From Chitinolyticbacter albus (GTDB lineage Bacteria; Pseudomonadota; Gammaproteobacteria; Burkholderiales; Chitinibacteraceae): a stretch of DNA of 64,000 nucleotides. The number at the start of each line of letters is the position of its first letter. The stretch's first letter is position 1. Positions 7,951 through 18,160 of this stretch are shown here, piece after piece. Made by a program: the position numbers and the translations under genes. The stretch covers positions 1 to 64,000 of the forward strand of contig NZ_JANBVF010000032.1 in assembly GCF_024437655.1 (NCBI RefSeq). Reading direction: 5' to 3'. Below the pieces are notes generated by a model. The model had not been told where the DNA came from and did no database searches. It saw only the letters and a program-made list of their open reading frames with translations.

Positions 7951-9567
7951 TTAGCGGGCCTGGCCCGCGAGCACGTAATGCACGCGCTCGTAGTCGACAC
8001 CGCGTTCCAGCGCGGATTCCAGCCGCAGCTTGCGCGTGTTCTCGCCATCCCACCATTCGACGAGCCGTCCCGGGCGGAACCAGCCTACTGGCAGGATCAG
8101 CGAGGCGGGTGCGCGCAGCGTGGGCGTGGCGGGCAGCGCCAGGCCCTCGGTCCAGCCGCGCCGACCGGCGTGGACCAGATCGACCGGCCGCACTGCGGCG
8201 GAGAACGGCTGGCCCGGCAACAGCCGTACGCCGATCACCACCTGGTCGCCATCCTGCTGCAACCAGCGTACCGAACCGCTGTAATAGCGGCCGCCGATCT
8301 GCACCGACAAGAGTTGCTGCAGCGCGACGCGATGGCCGCTTTCGGCGGGGCGCGACAACTGCATGCCTTGCGGGCTTTCGTTGCGCAGCCACCAGGTTTC
8401 CGATGGTGCGAGTTCGGTGGCGGACACGGCCTGCAGCGTCTGGGTGCGACCAAAGAGCTGCATGCGCACCAGATCGTCGCCGGCGAGTTCCGACGGGCCG
8501 TCGCTCGGCAGCGCGAAGCGGCCGGCGCTGATCGCGACGTGCTGCTTTTGCAGGCCGAATATGACATCGATCGTGCGATTGCCGTCGGCGCGGCTGTGGA
8601 TACGTTCAGTCGGCTGCTCGCACCAGGTGCGATAGAGCTCGGTGAGCAGCGATTCGATCGCGCTCGCCGGGAACTGCTCGCCCAGGCCGAGCTTTTCCGG
8701 GGCCTCGCCATTGCGCAGCAGCTTGATACGACGCGATAGTGCCTGCGCCAGCTGGTAGGTATCGATCTCGCGCACGGTATCGCCTGCCAGTCGCGGCTCG
8801 GTGCGGCGCGGCGCGGTTGGATAGGCGAAATCGACTTGCAGGCTGCCGCGCCCGGGCAGGGCGCGTGCCTCGCGGCCGATCGGTGCGCGCTGCGCGAACG
8901 CGGGCAGGCGCTCATCCAGCCACAGGATCTGGCGCGCGGTGAAGTGATAGGGGCTGGCACCGGCGAGCAGCAGCGTGTGCACGAAGATGTTTTCCGGCGA
9001 GGCGACGCCGGCGACCTTGAGCAGGCTGTCCTTGGCCGGCTTCTCGGCAACGCCGCCGCGTTCGGCCAGCGTGTAGTAACCGTACAGCTCCTGCCAGACC
9101 TCCGTGGGGACGGGGCGATAGGCGAGCAGGTGATCGCGTAGTAGCAGGCACTGGTAACGCAAGGTGCGCTCGGCGGCGAGCGCATGGTGATCGGCTACTT
9201 CGGCCTGTCCTTCCTGCGCGGCGCGCCAGATGCGCGCGTAGGCGTTGCACACGATGCGCCACAGATCGATCACCTGTTGCCAGGCGGTCTGCTCATCGGC
9301 GCCAAAGGGCAGCGCGCGGCCAAGGAAACGCTCGGTCAGCGCGGTTTGCACCATGTGCACCGGCTCGCGAAACAGTTCGAGGATTTTCAGTGATTCATAC
9401 GGAGAAACGGCGCTGGCGTTGAGCAGCCTGAGTGCCTCGACGAGTTCGCTATGGGCAACTGGCGCATTGATCAGCGGCAGCAGCTGCAGCCAGCTTTTGG
9501 CGGATCGCGCATCTGTGAAGGGTGGGGCGGCGTTACCGCGATAGGAGGGCAGGTGTTCCAGATCCAT
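7951..9567 (-). CDS. Conserved hypothetical protein with possible PilZ-like C-terminal barrel
   Basis: 538 residues, soluble, with no signal peptide or membrane segment. The N-terminal ~350 residues look helical. Residues about 390-450 have an alternating hydrophobic pattern, WWLRNESPQGMQL followed by GSVRWLQQDGDQVVIGVRLLPGQ. It resembles the NxSxxG and (V/I)RW...IGV core of PilZ-like beta-barrels, but the canonical RxxxR c-di-GMP motif is not obvious. The gene starts on the last base of the HIT gene stop (TAATG), so the two are translationally coupled. Function is unknown; a nucleotide-signalling role is only an inference from the barrel-like segment and the HD-GYP neighbour. Confidence 0.6.
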   Translation of the reverse strand: MDLEHLPSYRGNAAPPFTDARSAKSWLQLLPLINAPVAHSELVEALRLLNASAVSPYESLKILELFREPVHMVQTALTERFLGRALPFGADEQTAWQQVIDLWRIVCNAYARIWRAAQEGQAEVADHHALAAERTLRYQCLLLRDHLLAYRPVPTEVWQELYGYYTLAERGGVAEKPAKDSLLKVAGVASPENIFVHTLLLAGASPYHFTARQILWLDERLPAFAQRAPIGREARALPGRGSLQVDFAYPTAPRRTEPRLAGDTVREIDTYQLAQALSRRIKLLRNGEAPEKLGLGEQFPASAIESLLTELYRTWCEQPTERIHSRADGNRTIDVIFGLQKQHVAISAGRFALPSDGPSELAGDDLVRMQLFGRTQTLQAVSATELAPSETWWLRNESPQGMQLSRPAESGHRVALQQLLSVQIGGRYYSGSVRWLQQDGDQVVIGVRLLPGQPFSAAVRPVDLVHAGRRGWTEGLALPATPTLRAPASLILPVGWFRPGRLVEWWDGENTRKLRLESALERGVDYERVHYVLAGQAR

Positions 9568-9986
9568 TATGGCTCGAGCTGGCTAAGCCGTTGGCGCAGC
9601 AGGTTCAGCGCATCCGCTGGGATGGCGGGGACTGCATGCGGGCGGCGGGGTTCGGCCCAGATCGGGCTGGGAAAATGTGGGTCCTCACGCCAACGCGGGA
9701 TCACGTGCCAATGCAGATGTGGCACGACATTGCCCAGGCTGGCGAGATTGATCTTGTCCGGTTGCAAGGCTGAACGCACAGCGCACTCCACGGCATGGAC
9801 CACATTCATCAGATGCTGACGCGTTTCGAGCTCCAGGTCACTCATTTCCGCGACATGGCGCTTCAGGATCACGCGACAAAAACCAGGATAGGAAGGATCG
9901 TCTATGAGTACCACGCGACAGATTTCATCCTGCCACACCAGTTCCCCGCCCATTGAGGTACATAACTCGCAGACGATTTGCATCAT
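9567..9986 (-). CDS. HIT-family nucleotide hydrolase/transferase
   Basis: 139 residues (138 from the second of two tandem ATGs, which sits better behind GGGAAAGGA). The histidine triad PHLHWHVIPR is complete. CELC at residues 6-9 and the N-terminal WQDEICRVVLIDDPSYPGFCRVI pattern match the short HIT family of betaproteobacteria. Such proteins hydrolyse dinucleoside polyphosphates, AMP-lysine or AMP-NH2-type substrates; the exact one is unknown. It is the upstream member of a two-gene unit with the 538-residue hypothetical protein, which it overlaps by one base. Confidence 0.88.
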   Translation of the reverse strand: MMQIVCELCTSMGGELVWQDEICRVVLIDDPSYPGFCRVILKRHVAEMSDLELETRQHLMNVVHAVECAVRSALQPDKINLASLGNVVPHLHWHVIPRWREDPHFPSPIWAEPRRPHAVPAIPADALNLLRQRLSQLEP

Positions 9987-10033
9987 CCTTTCCCAATTTT
10001 TCAGGGATTATAAACAAGCAAGCCACATAAACA

Positions 10034-10063
10034 ATCGGGGTGGGCCATTAGACCTGCCCCGAT
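10034..10063 (-). terminator. Possible imperfect terminator hairpin
   Basis: ATCGGGGTGGG and CCTGCCCCGAT can pair over 11 bp (two wobble pairs on the plus strand, two mismatches on the minus strand). The structure lies in the gap between the FAD/Fe-S gene and the HIT gene. Minus-strand RNA would continue with UGUUU, a poor U-tract, so this is tentative. Confidence 0.3.
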
Positions 10064-10122
10064 CGTCTACGACTAACGTCCTGTTTAGGCATTGACTCAG
10101 CTGGATTTGGCTGGATCGCGCC

Positions 10123-13100
10123 TTAGAGCAGGACCCGTTCGATGCCGCCGTTGCGCGCACGTTCAACATAACTGCTTTGCCAATCGCCGCCCAGCACGTG
10201 CTTGGCGATCTCGATCACGATGTAATCGGCTTCGGTACCCGAATCGTCGTTGTAGCGCGACAGGCCCTGCAGGCACGAGGGGCACGAAGTGAGGATCTTC
10301 ACCGGCGCGGCCGGATTGCCGGCGTCGCTGCGCAGCTTGTCGGCCCCTTGTTGCATTTCCTCCTGCTTGCGGAAGCGCACCTGGGTGGCGATGTCTGGCC
10401 GGGCCACGGCGAAGGTGCCCGATTCGCCGCAGCAGCGATCGTTCAGGTCGACGCGTGTGCCCATCAGCTCGTTGGCGACATCGATGCCCTTGTATTGCTT
10501 CATCGGCGTGTGGCAGGGCTCGTGGTACATGTATTGCGTACCACTCACGCCTTCGAGCCTCACGCCCTTTTCCATCAGGTATTCATGGATGTCCAGGAGG
10601 CGGCAGCCGGGGAAGATCTGCTCGAACTGGTACTTCTGCAGCTGATCCATGCAAGTGCCGCACGACACGATCACAGTCTTGATATCGAGATAATTGAGCG
10701 TGGTGGCGAGCCGGTGGAACAGCACGCGGTTCTCGGTGGTGATCTTCTCGCCCTTGTCGGCAAAGCCGCTCGAGGTCTGCGGATAGCCGCAGCACAGATA
10801 GCCTGGCGGCAGCACCGTGGTGGCACCCACGTGCCACAGCATCGCCTGTGTGGCGAGACCGACCTGCGAGAACAGCCGCTCCGAGCCGCAGCCGGGGAAG
10901 TAGAACACCGCCTCCGATTCGTCCTGCGGAATCGCGGGATTGCGGATCACCGGCACGATGTCGCTATCCTCGACATCGAGCATGCCGCGCGCGGTGCGCA
11001 GCGGCACTTTGGGCGGTAGCGGCTTGTTGATGAAATGGATCACCTGGGCCTTGATCGGTGCGCGGCCCAAAGTGGCCGGCGGCTGCTTGGTGATGCCGCG
11101 GATCAGGCCGAAACGCTTGGCCAGGGTGTGGCCCAGGCGCTGCGCCTTGTAGCCGAGCTGGATCATGCCGGCGCGCAAAAGCTTGATCGTCGCCGGGTCC
11201 TTCATCGTCAGGAAAGCCATGCCGAGTGCCGTGCCCGGATTGAACGGCTTCTTGCCTTCCTTGCGCAGGAAGTTGCGCATCGCGACCGAAACGTCGCCGA
11301 AATCGATCTTCACCGGACAGGGATTCACGCAGCGGTGGCAGACCGTGCAGTGATCGGCCACGTCCGCCAGCTCCTCGAAGTGGCGGAACGAGACCCCACG
11401 CCGCGTCTGCTCCTCGTAGAGGAAGGCCTCGGTCAGCAGGCCCGTCGCCAGGATCTTGTTGCGCGGGCTGTAGAGCAGGTTGGCGCGCGGCACGTGTGTG
11501 GTGCACACCGGTTTGCATTTGCCACAGCGCAGGCAATCCTTGATCGAATCGGAGATCGCGCCGATGTCCGATTGTTCGAGGATCAGCGATTCGGCGCCGA
11601 GCAGCGAGAACGATGGGGTGTAGGCGTTAGCCAGATCGGCCCCCGGCAACAGCTTGCCCTTGTTGAAGTGGCCGTTGGGGTCGATCTTCTGCTTGTAGGC
11701 CTCGAACGGCGCGAGCTCCTCGGCGGTGAGGAACTCGTACTTGGTGATGCCGATGCCGTGCTCGCCCGAGATCACGCCGTTCAGTCGGCGTGCCACGTCC
11801 ATGATGCGCGCGACCGCGTGGTGCGCGCGCTGCAGCATCTCGTAGTCGTCCGAATTGACGGGGATGTTGGTATGCACATTGCCGTCGCCGGCGTGCATGT
11901 GCAGCGCCACCCAGGTCCGGCCCTTGAGCACCTTCTGGTGCAGCGCATGGATGGCATCGAGCACCGGCTTGCTGGCGCGATCGGCGAACTGCGCTTCCAG
12001 GAGTGCCAGCACCTCGCGCTTGAACGAGATGCGTAGCACGAAATCGCGCAGCGCGTGATAGACCGACTGCGGCGCGTTGTCGGCGCCGATCTCGGCTTCC
12101 AGCGGCGCATCAGGCCAGGCGGCAAGATAGCTTTCGAACGCGCCGTCCAGATTGCCCTGCAGCCACTGCCAGCGTTCGCGCACGCGCCAGATCAACGCCA
12201 GGGCGGCTTCGCGGCGCTCGCCGATCAAGGCCTCGCGGCTGATCGGCGAATCGGCGACATCGACCGGCAGTTGGCCATGGGTGAAGAAATCGGCCAGCGT
12301 GTCGAGCAGTTCGATCTTGTTGGCGATCGAGAGCTCGATATTGATGCGCTCGATCTCGTCCGAATACTCGCCCAGGCGCGGCAAGGGGATGACGACGTCT
12401 TCGTTGATCTTGAAGGCGTTGGTGTGCTTGGCGATCGCTGCGGTACGGGCGCGATCGAGCCAGAATTTCTTGCGCTGCTCGCCCGAGACGGCAATGAAGC
12501 CTTCGCCGGAGCGCGCATTGGCCAGGCGCACCACTTGCGACGCCATTTCGCCGACGGCGGTTTCGTTGTCCGACACCAAGTCGGCGATCAGCACCATCTT
12601 GGGCCGACCGCGGCTCTTGGCCTTGGTGGCGTAGCCGACGGCGCGCACATAGCGCCAATCGAGGTGCTCGAGCCCGGCCAGTTGCACGCCGGCCGTTAGC
12701 CCGGCGCCGCCCGGCTTGAAGAGATCGGTGATCTCGACGATGGCCGGCACCGCGCGGCTCACTTCACCGAAGAATTCCAGGCAGACGGTGCGGGTGTGTG
12801 CTGGCAGTCGGTGCAGCACGAAGCGGGCGCTGGTGATCAGCCCGTCGGTGCCTTCCTTCTGCACGCCGGGCAGGCCGGCGAGGAACTTGTCGGTGACGTC
12901 TTTGCCCAGGCCCACCTTGCGGAACTGCTGGCCGGGAATGACCAGCGTGTCCTCGCCGATCTTGCTCTTGCCGTCGGGCTTGTAGGTGGTGACGCGGAAG
13001 GTGGCGTTTTCGGCATCGTGGATCTTGCCGAGGTTGTGATCGAGCCGCTCGATGAATTTCCAGTTGCCGTCCGGGTCGACCATCTTCCACGACACGAGAT

Positions 13101-14013
13101 TATCGAGCGCGGTGCCCCACAGCACGGCCTTCTTGCCGCCGGCGTTCATGGCGACGTTGCCGCCTATGCACGACGCGTCGGCCGACGTCGGATCGACCGC
13201 GAACACGAGGCCGGCGCTTTCCGCCGCTTCCATCACGCGGCGGGTCACGACGCCCGCGCCGCACTGGATGGTGGCGACCTCATGGTCGACTCCCGGAATG
13301 CGGATGCGCTCGACGCCCTGGTGGCGGTCGAGCTTCTCGGTGTTGATCACTGCGCTCATCGGCGTGAGCGGCACCGCGCCGCCGGTGTAGCCGGTGCCGC
13401 CGCCGCGCGGAATCACGGTAAGGCCGAGCTCGATACAGGCGGTGACCAGCGGCGCCATTTCCTCTTCGCTATCCGGGTTCAGCACCACGAAGGGATATTC
13501 GACGCGCCAGTCGGTGGCGTCGGTGACGTGGCTGACGCGGGCCAGACCATCGAAACAGATGTTATCGCGCCGGGTGTGGCCGCTCATGCGGCGCAGCACC
13601 TTCTTGCGCAGCGCGATGGTTTCGCGGAATTCGCGGGCGAAGGCTTCGACCGCCTGGCGCGAGCGCGAAACCAGGACGCCGACCTTGTTGTTGCCATCGC
13701 GACGCTTCTCGATCTCGGACAGGCGATGGTTCATCGCCTCGACCAAGAGCTTGAGCCGCTTGGGATTGTCGAGCAGGTCATCCTGTAGATAGGGGTTGCG
13801 CTTCACTACCCAGATGTCGCCCAGCACCTCGAACAGCATGCGGGCCGAGCGGCCGGTGACACGCTCCTGCCGTAATTCCTCGAGCACGCGCCAACCGTCA
13901 TCGCCCAACAACCGGATCACGATCTCGCGATCGGAGAACGAGGTGTAGTTGTACGGAATTTCACGGAGGCGGTCCTGCGTGATCGCAAGGGGGGCGGCAG
14001 TCAGATCGGCCAT
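10123..14013 (-). CDS. DUF3683-type FAD-linked oxidase fused to 4Fe-4S and CCG (heterodisulfide-reductase-like) domains
   Basis: 1296 residues. Domains in order: an N-terminal DUF3683-like region (about 1-160); a FAD-binding PCMH domain from about 170 ([27 protein letters not shown]); a FAD-oxidase C-terminal domain ending near 750 ([15 protein letters not shown]); two ferredoxin-type clusters, [11 protein letters not shown] (about 826) and [12 protein letters not shown] (about 888); and two CCG domains, [10 protein letters not shown]...CCGYPQ (about 1038) and HEPCHT...CCGESG (about 1164). The layout is like GlcD and GlcF, or D-lactate dehydrogenase Dld-II, in one chain. It is probably a membrane-associated 2-hydroxyacid dehydrogenase feeding quinones. 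The substrate is unknown, and no membrane helix is seen. Monocistronic. Confidence 0.9.
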   Translation of the reverse strand: MADLTAAPLAITQDRLREIPYNYTSFSDREIVIRLLGDDGWRVLEELRQERVTGRSARMLFEVLGDIWVVKRNPYLQDDLLDNPKRLKLLVEAMNHRLSEIEKRRDGNNKVGVLVSRSRQAVEAFAREFRETIALRKKVLRRMSGHTRRDNICFDGLARVSHVTDATDWRVEYPFVVLNPDSEEEMAPLVTACIELGLTVIPRGGGTGYTGGAVPLTPMSAVINTEKLDRHQGVERIRIPGVDHEVATIQCGAGVVTRRVMEAAESAGLVFAVDPTSADASCIGGNVAMNAGGKKAVLWGTALDNLVSWKMVDPDGNWKFIERLDHNLGKIHDAENATFRVTTYKPDGKSKIGEDTLVIPGQQFRKVGLGKDVTDKFLAGLPGVQKEGTDGLITSARFVLHRLPAHTRTVCLEFFGEVSRAVPAIVEITDLFKPGGAGLTAGVQLAGLEHLDWRYVRAVGYATKAKSRGRPKMVLIADLVSDNETAVGEMASQVVRLANARSGEGFIAVSGEQRKKFWLDRARTAAIAKHTNAFKINEDVVIPLPRLGEYSDEIERINIELSIANKIELLDTLADFFTHGQLPVDVADSPISREALIGERREAALALIWRVRERWQWLQGNLDGAFESYLAAWPDAPLEAEIGADNAPQSVYHALRDFVLRISFKREVLALLEAQFADRASKPVLDAIHALHQKVLKGRTWVALHMHAGDGNVHTNIPVNSDDYEMLQRAHHAVARIMDVARRLNGVISGEHGIGITKYEFLTAEELAPFEAYKQKIDPNGHFNKGKLLPGADLANAYTPSFSLLGAESLILEQSDIGAISDSIKDCLRCGKCKPVCTTHVPRANLLYSPRNKILATGLLTEAFLYEEQTRRGVSFRHFEELADVADHCTVCHRCVNPCPVKIDFGDVSVAMRNFLRKEGKKPFNPGTALGMAFLTMKDPATIKLLRAGMIQLGYKAQRLGHTLAKRFGLIRGITKQPPATLGRAPIKAQVIHFINKPLPPKVPLRTARGMLDVEDSDIVPVIRNPAIPQDESEAVFYFPGCGSERLFSQVGLATQAMLWHVGATTVLPPGYLCCGYPQTSSGFADKGEKITTENRVLFHRLATTLNYLDIKTVIVSCGTCMDQLQKYQFEQIFPGCRLLDIHEYLMEKGVRLEGVSGTQYMYHEPCHTPMKQYKGIDVANELMGTRVDLNDRCCGESGTFAVARPDIATQVRFRKQEEMQQGADKLRSDAGNPAAPVKILTSCPSCLQGLSRYNDDSGTEADYIVIEIAKHVLGGDWQSSYVERARNGGIERVLL

Positions 14014-14122
14014 GTTTGGTCGGGCTCGATGGGGAATTGCGGAGAGAACCCGATTTTATCGGAAAACGCAGCGGCTAAAGGCGCAATTTTATTGGGGTTT
14101 TGCTGCGTTGACGGGGCCGGGT

Positions 14123-15715
14123 TCAGGCCGAAACCCGATTGCGCCCGGCGTTCTTGGCCTGATAGAGCTGACGATCGGCGGTTTCGATCAGCTCGGAGAG
14201 CGTGAGTTCGCACTGCCGGCCCGATACGCCGATCGACAGGGTCACCGTCAGGCCCTCGGCGAGGCGCTGCCAGGACCAGCTGGCGACAAGCTTGCGCAGG
14301 CGCTCGGCGACATCGACCGCGCCGGGGGAGTCGCGCCCCGGCAGCAGCACGACGAATTCCTCGCCGCCGTAGCGCGCGACGAGGTCATCCTGGCGGCAGC
14401 CCGATTTCAGTAGCGCCGCAACCTGGCGCAGCACCTTGTCGCCGATGGCATGTCCGTGTTCATCGTTGATCTGCTTGAAATGATCCAGGTCGAGCAGCAG
14501 CAGCGACAACGGTTGGCTGTGCTCGCAGGCGCGGGTGAAGGCCGCCACGCCCATCTGTTCGATGCCGCGGCGATTGAGGATGCCGGTGAGCGCATCCTGG
14601 CTGGCCTGGCGTTCGGCGCGACGCAATTCGCGGCGCTGGTTGGCGTGCAGGCGTTTGAGCCCGTCGTTTTCCAGCCTGGCCTTCTCGATCTCCAGCCGCA
14701 TTTCCATCGCCTGCATCTTGAACGGCGAGGTCTGGCGCATCACCTCGAGCAGGCGATCGTGATAGCGCTTGAAATGCTGTAGCGCACGCGCGGGTTCGTC
14801 CAGTTGTTCGTAGGCTTCGGCATGACCGCGCTCGATCTGCATCAACAGGTGCTGCGCGCCCATGCGTTCGGCGATTTCCTGCGCGCCTTGCAGATGGTGG
14901 GTGGCGCCGACCGGATGCTGGCGGGCGAGCTCAACGCTCGCAAGCGCGATGCGGCTGTTGGCTTCGCCCCAGAGCTTGCCGTAACGCTGGCAGACATCGA
15001 TGGCGATGCAGAAGTGGCGCTCGGCCACGTCCATCTGCTGCTCGGCCAGCCGGATCAGTCCGATTGCGTGGTGGGCATCGGCCTCATATTCGCAGTTCTT
15101 GGCGTGCACCGAGCGATCGAGACCGATTTCCAGCTGATGCAATGCTTCATCGAAGCGCTCCAGCCGGTACAAATCGATGCCGATGTTGATCGGCACGGCG
15201 GCGTGCAGATTGTCCTCGACGTCAGCGGTCAGATATTCGCGCGCTTTCTGGTGGTGGCGTAGTGCGGCGTCGAAATCCTCGTGCGCGAAGTAGATCTGGC
15301 CGATGCCGATCAGCGCGCGGATATGGCTTTCCTGTGCCGCACCTTCGCTCGCGATCGAAACATCGAGGCATTGCGCCCAATAGTGCAGGGCCCGGTCATA
15401 GTCGCCCAGCGTGTAGTAGGCGCGGGCGATTTCCTGCAGGCATTCGGCCACGTGCAGCTTGAGTCCGTAGATGTCGCCGAGAAACAGGCTGTGGCGCATC
15501 ATCGCGATGGCTTCGTGGTAACTGCCTTGCAGCGAGATGCTGGTGGCCACGGTCAGAAGACCATGGACATAGCCGTTGGGGTAATCGATGGCAGCCGCGT
15601 ATTTGCACACTTGCTCCGCAACCGCGCGCGCCTCGTGGTTACGGGACTGGTAAAGTCGGCGCGCTTCGAGATTGAGCTCGTCGATGTACTCGCGGGTGAT
15701 GACTTGGTCGGACAT
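14123..15715 (-). CDS. TPR-repeat diguanylate cyclase (GGEEF, I-site present)
   Basis: 530 residues from the ATG at 15715; an upstream in-frame ATG at 15763 would add 16. Residues about 15-340 are degenerate tetratricopeptide repeats, for example ARAYYTLGDYDRALHYWAQC and IGIGQIYFAHEDFDAALRHH. A coiled-coil linker (about 345-380) leads to a GGDEF domain starting DALTGILNRRG. The active site is GGEEF, and five residues upstream is RQDD, a complete RxxD inhibitory site. It should make c-di-GMP and be product-inhibited. No membrane segment or signal peptide is present, so a cytoplasmic protein-protein or ligand sensor is likely. The TPR part is clearly related to the two genes at 15788 and 18161. 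Confidence 0.93.
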   Translation of the reverse strand: MSDQVITREYIDELNLEARRLYQSRNHEARAVAEQVCKYAAAIDYPNGYVHGLLTVATSISLQGSYHEAIAMMRHSLFLGDIYGLKLHVAECLQEIARAYYTLGDYDRALHYWAQCLDVSIASEGAAQESHIRALIGIGQIYFAHEDFDAALRHHQKAREYLTADVEDNLHAAVPINIGIDLYRLERFDEALHQLEIGLDRSVHAKNCEYEADAHHAIGLIRLAEQQMDVAERHFCIAIDVCQRYGKLWGEANSRIALASVELARQHPVGATHHLQGAQEIAERMGAQHLLMQIERGHAEAYEQLDEPARALQHFKRYHDRLLEVMRQTSPFKMQAMEMRLEIEKARLENDGLKRLHANQRRELRRAERQASQDALTGILNRRGIEQMGVAAFTRACEHSQPLSLLLLDLDHFKQINDEHGHAIGDKVLRQVAALLKSGCRQDDLVARYGGEEFVVLLPGRDSPGAVDVAERLRKLVASWSWQRLAEGLTVTLSIGVSGRQCELTLSELIETADRQLYQAKNAGRNRVSA

Positions 15716-15787
15716 TGGCAGGTCCAGGCGTAAGGCTATCTTCCACCTTAGATAAAAAGCCATGGCGTTGCAACGCCGTGCCAGCAC

Positions 15788-16795
15788 CTAGTCTGGCGAC
15801 AGCCTGAGTTCCAGCGTGGCATAGCGCGGTGAGTCCGCCGCGGCGCGTAGCTGACGACGCAGCGCTTCGCTTTGCGAGCGGTGTTCCGCCGCCGCCGCGC
15901 GGTCCTCACACAGTTCGGCGAGCCGCGAGAGCTGGTAATGGATGTCGGCCAGCAGCGGCATCGTACCCATTGCTTCGGCCAGCACCTGGGCGCGACCGAG
16001 CTGTTCGGACGCCATTTCCGGCTCCCGAGCCATGATGCTGCACTCGCCCAGTCGCAGCAGCACCGAGCTCTCGCCCCAGGTATTGATATGGAGCCGGTTG
16101 ATCTTGAGCGCGACCATCAGGCTCATGCGCGCGGCCTCGACCTCGCCTGCGATAAGTCGGATCTGGCCGAACATGCTGAATATCTCGGCCTCGAACTGAT
16201 AGTTTTGGTCGGCGCGCACCAGAGGCAACGTCTCCTTGAGCACCTCGGTCGCCTCGACACAGCGTTGCAGCCGGATCAGGTCAGCGGCGATATTGAGCAT
16301 GCTGGTGCTGGTGAGGTAGGCGTTGTCGTCGTTCTCGGCCAGCCGGGCCGCCTGTTTGTGATGAGCCAGCGCCAGCTCGAAGTGATCGTGCGCGTAGCAC
16401 AGCTGACCCAGCCCGATGTGCGCCTGGATGCGTTCCTCGGGGCGGATGTGTTCGCCACCGAGCTCGGTGCAGGCGCACCAGCAGTCGGCCGATTGCTCGT
16501 ATTGGCCCAGCGTGTATGCCACCCGGGCGATCAGCTGTAGCGCCTCGCCGCGCGCGGTGCCGATGTCCCGGCGCTCCCCGAGCTCCAGCGCCTGCAACAG
16601 CGTGTCCTTGGCGTCTTGCGAGCGGCCGAACATAAAGAGCCCGCGCGCATAGAGCGTAAGCGCCAGCGATTCGCTGTAGGCATCATTGCAAGCGCGCGCC
16701 ATTTCACGGGCCTGGCTGGCCAGTGCCATGGCTTCGGCGCTTTGCGAATGAACGATCTTGCCGGCACGCGCCAGCAGTTCAGGAAGCTCGGTCAT
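15788..16795 (-). CDS. TPR protein, paralogue of the adjacent TPR-GGDEF sensor, without output domain
   Basis: 335 residues made almost entirely of TPR-like helical hairpins (IARVAYTLGQYEQSADCWCAC, IGLGQLCYAHDHFELALAHHKQA). These align by eye, repeat for repeat, with the sensor half of the TPR-GGDEF gene 72 bp downstream. It ends at ATLELRLSPD, the point that corresponds to the MEMRLEIE linker before the cyclase domain of that neighbour. The start at MTELPE is chosen because the family begins there; an upstream ATG at 16840 would add 15 residues. No catalytic domain, signal peptide or membrane segment is present. Role unknown; a sensor or partner for c-di-GMP enzymes is an inference. Confidence 0.75.
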   Translation of the reverse strand: MTELPELLARAGKIVHSQSAEAMALASQAREMARACNDAYSESLALTLYARGLFMFGRSQDAKDTLLQALELGERRDIGTARGEALQLIARVAYTLGQYEQSADCWCACTELGGEHIRPEERIQAHIGLGQLCYAHDHFELALAHHKQAARLAENDDNAYLTSTSMLNIAADLIRLQRCVEATEVLKETLPLVRADQNYQFEAEIFSMFGQIRLIAGEVEAARMSLMVALKINRLHINTWGESSVLLRLGECSIMAREPEMASEQLGRAQVLAEAMGTMPLLADIHYQLSRLAELCEDRAAAAEHRSQSEALRRQLRAAADSPRYATLELRLSPD

Positions 16796-16856
16796 TATCG
16801 ATGGGGTGAAAAACAGGCCGACAGCGTAGCACGCGTGCAAGCGCTTGCGGAACGAC

Positions 16857-18017
16857 TTATGCAGCTGCGTGCACGATTGCGGTGCAGTCCTCGGGAGTCA
16901 GCAAGCCACCTTCGCCCAAGCGCGTTCGACCGTGGCGGCGCAGTTGCTCGGCAACGGCCGTGGCGGCCTCGCCGGCGTCGATGCCGTAGCTGGAGAGCCG
17001 CGTCGGCACGCCCATGGCCTCGAAGAAGGCCACGGTCCGGCCAATGGCGGCGTCGGCCACGGCAGCATCAGCGCCCGGCAACTGCCACAGCCGCCGCCCG
17101 TACTGTGCGAGCTTGGCTTCTTTGTCGGCTTTGCGGTACGCCAGCAGCCACGGCAGCGTGACCGCCAGCGTCTGCGCGTGATCGAGGCCGTAGAGCGCGG
17201 TCAGCTCATGGCCGATGGCGTGTGTGGCCCAGTCCTGTACTTGGCCTAGCGCAACGAGGCCGAACAACGCCTGGTTGGCGGCCCACATCATGTTGGCGCG
17301 CGCCTCGTAGTCGTCGGGCTGCGCCAGTGTGCGCGGGCCGATTTCCAGCAAGGTCTGCAAGATGCCCTCGGCCAGCCGGTCCTGCACCCGCGCCTCGTTC
17401 GGCACGGTGAGATACTGCTCGACGGTGTGGACGAAGGCATCGATGACGCCATTACTGATCTGGCGCGGCGGCAGCGTCATCGTCAGCGTGGGGTCGAGCA
17501 CCGCGAAGCGTGGAAACACCAGCGGGTTCTTGAACGAGAGCTTGTCCTGTGTGGCGCGCCGGGTCACCACCGCGGCGAAATTGCTTTCCGATCCGGTTGC
17601 CGGCAGCGTGAGCACGCCCCCTAGCGGCAGGGCCGTGGCAAGCGGCGTGCGGTTGCCGACGATCAGCCATGGGTCGATCGCCGGATCGAGCACGATGGCG
17701 GCGGCGATGAACTTGCTGCCGTCGATGACCGAGCCGCCGCCAATCGCGAGCACCCAGTCGATGCGCTCGGCCCGGCCCAGTTCGACCGCGCGCATCAGCG
17801 TCTCGAATTCGGGGTTGGGCTCGATCCCGCTGAATTCGACTACATGCCGGCCGGCCAGTGCCGCCATGACCTGATCGTAGGCGCCGTTATGGCGAATGCT
17901 GCCGCCACCGTAGCTGAGCAAGACGCGCGCGCCGGTCGGGATCTCGCGCGCGATCTGCGCGCACTGGCCGCGACCGAAATGAATGCGGGTGGGATTGTGG
18001 AAGCTGAAATTATCCAT
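16857..18017 (-). CDS. yqhD: NADPH-dependent iron-containing aldehyde reductase / alcohol dehydrogenase YqhD
   Basis: 386 residues, closely resembling E. coli YqhD along its whole length (NFSFHNPTRIHFGRGQ, LSYGGGSIRHNGAYDQV, LAIGGGSVIDGSKFIAAA, LTLPATGSESN, DAFVHTVEQYLT, IGHELTALYGLDHAQTLAV). The GGGS motifs bind NADPH. The metal ligands are in the D-H...HELTALYGLDHAQ region. It reduces short-chain and lipid-peroxidation-derived aldehydes, including glyoxal-type compounds, to alcohols. It stands between two TPR genes with its own spacing (61 bp to the downstream gene, 143 bp to the upstream one). No YqhC-type activator gene is next to it. Confidence 0.93.
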   Translation of the reverse strand: MDNFSFHNPTRIHFGRGQCAQIAREIPTGARVLLSYGGGSIRHNGAYDQVMAALAGRHVVEFSGIEPNPEFETLMRAVELGRAERIDWVLAIGGGSVIDGSKFIAAAIVLDPAIDPWLIVGNRTPLATALPLGGVLTLPATGSESNFAAVVTRRATQDKLSFKNPLVFPRFAVLDPTLTMTLPPRQISNGVIDAFVHTVEQYLTVPNEARVQDRLAEGILQTLLEIGPRTLAQPDDYEARANMMWAANQALFGLVALGQVQDWATHAIGHELTALYGLDHAQTLAVTLPWLLAYRKADKEAKLAQYGRRLWQLPGADAAVADAAIGRTVAFFEAMGVPTRLSSYGIDAGEAATAVAEQLRRHGRTRLGEGGLLTPEDCTAIVHAAA

Positions 18018-18160
18018 GATGCGTAGCCAATGGGAGTAAGGGTGCCGGCGCGGTGCTGCGGTGATCTGGCCGACGGGCAGCCTGGAGCCGGTTCGCGGTT
18101 TTTTCCTGGCGGCGCCGCTCCCTAAGGGCTCGACGTCGCGAAAAGCGCATGAACAGGCGC

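Noticed and set aside
11035-13788. Several 200-330-codon plus-strand frames
   Set aside because: All antisense to the FAD/Fe-S dehydrogenase. None has a domain or start signal.
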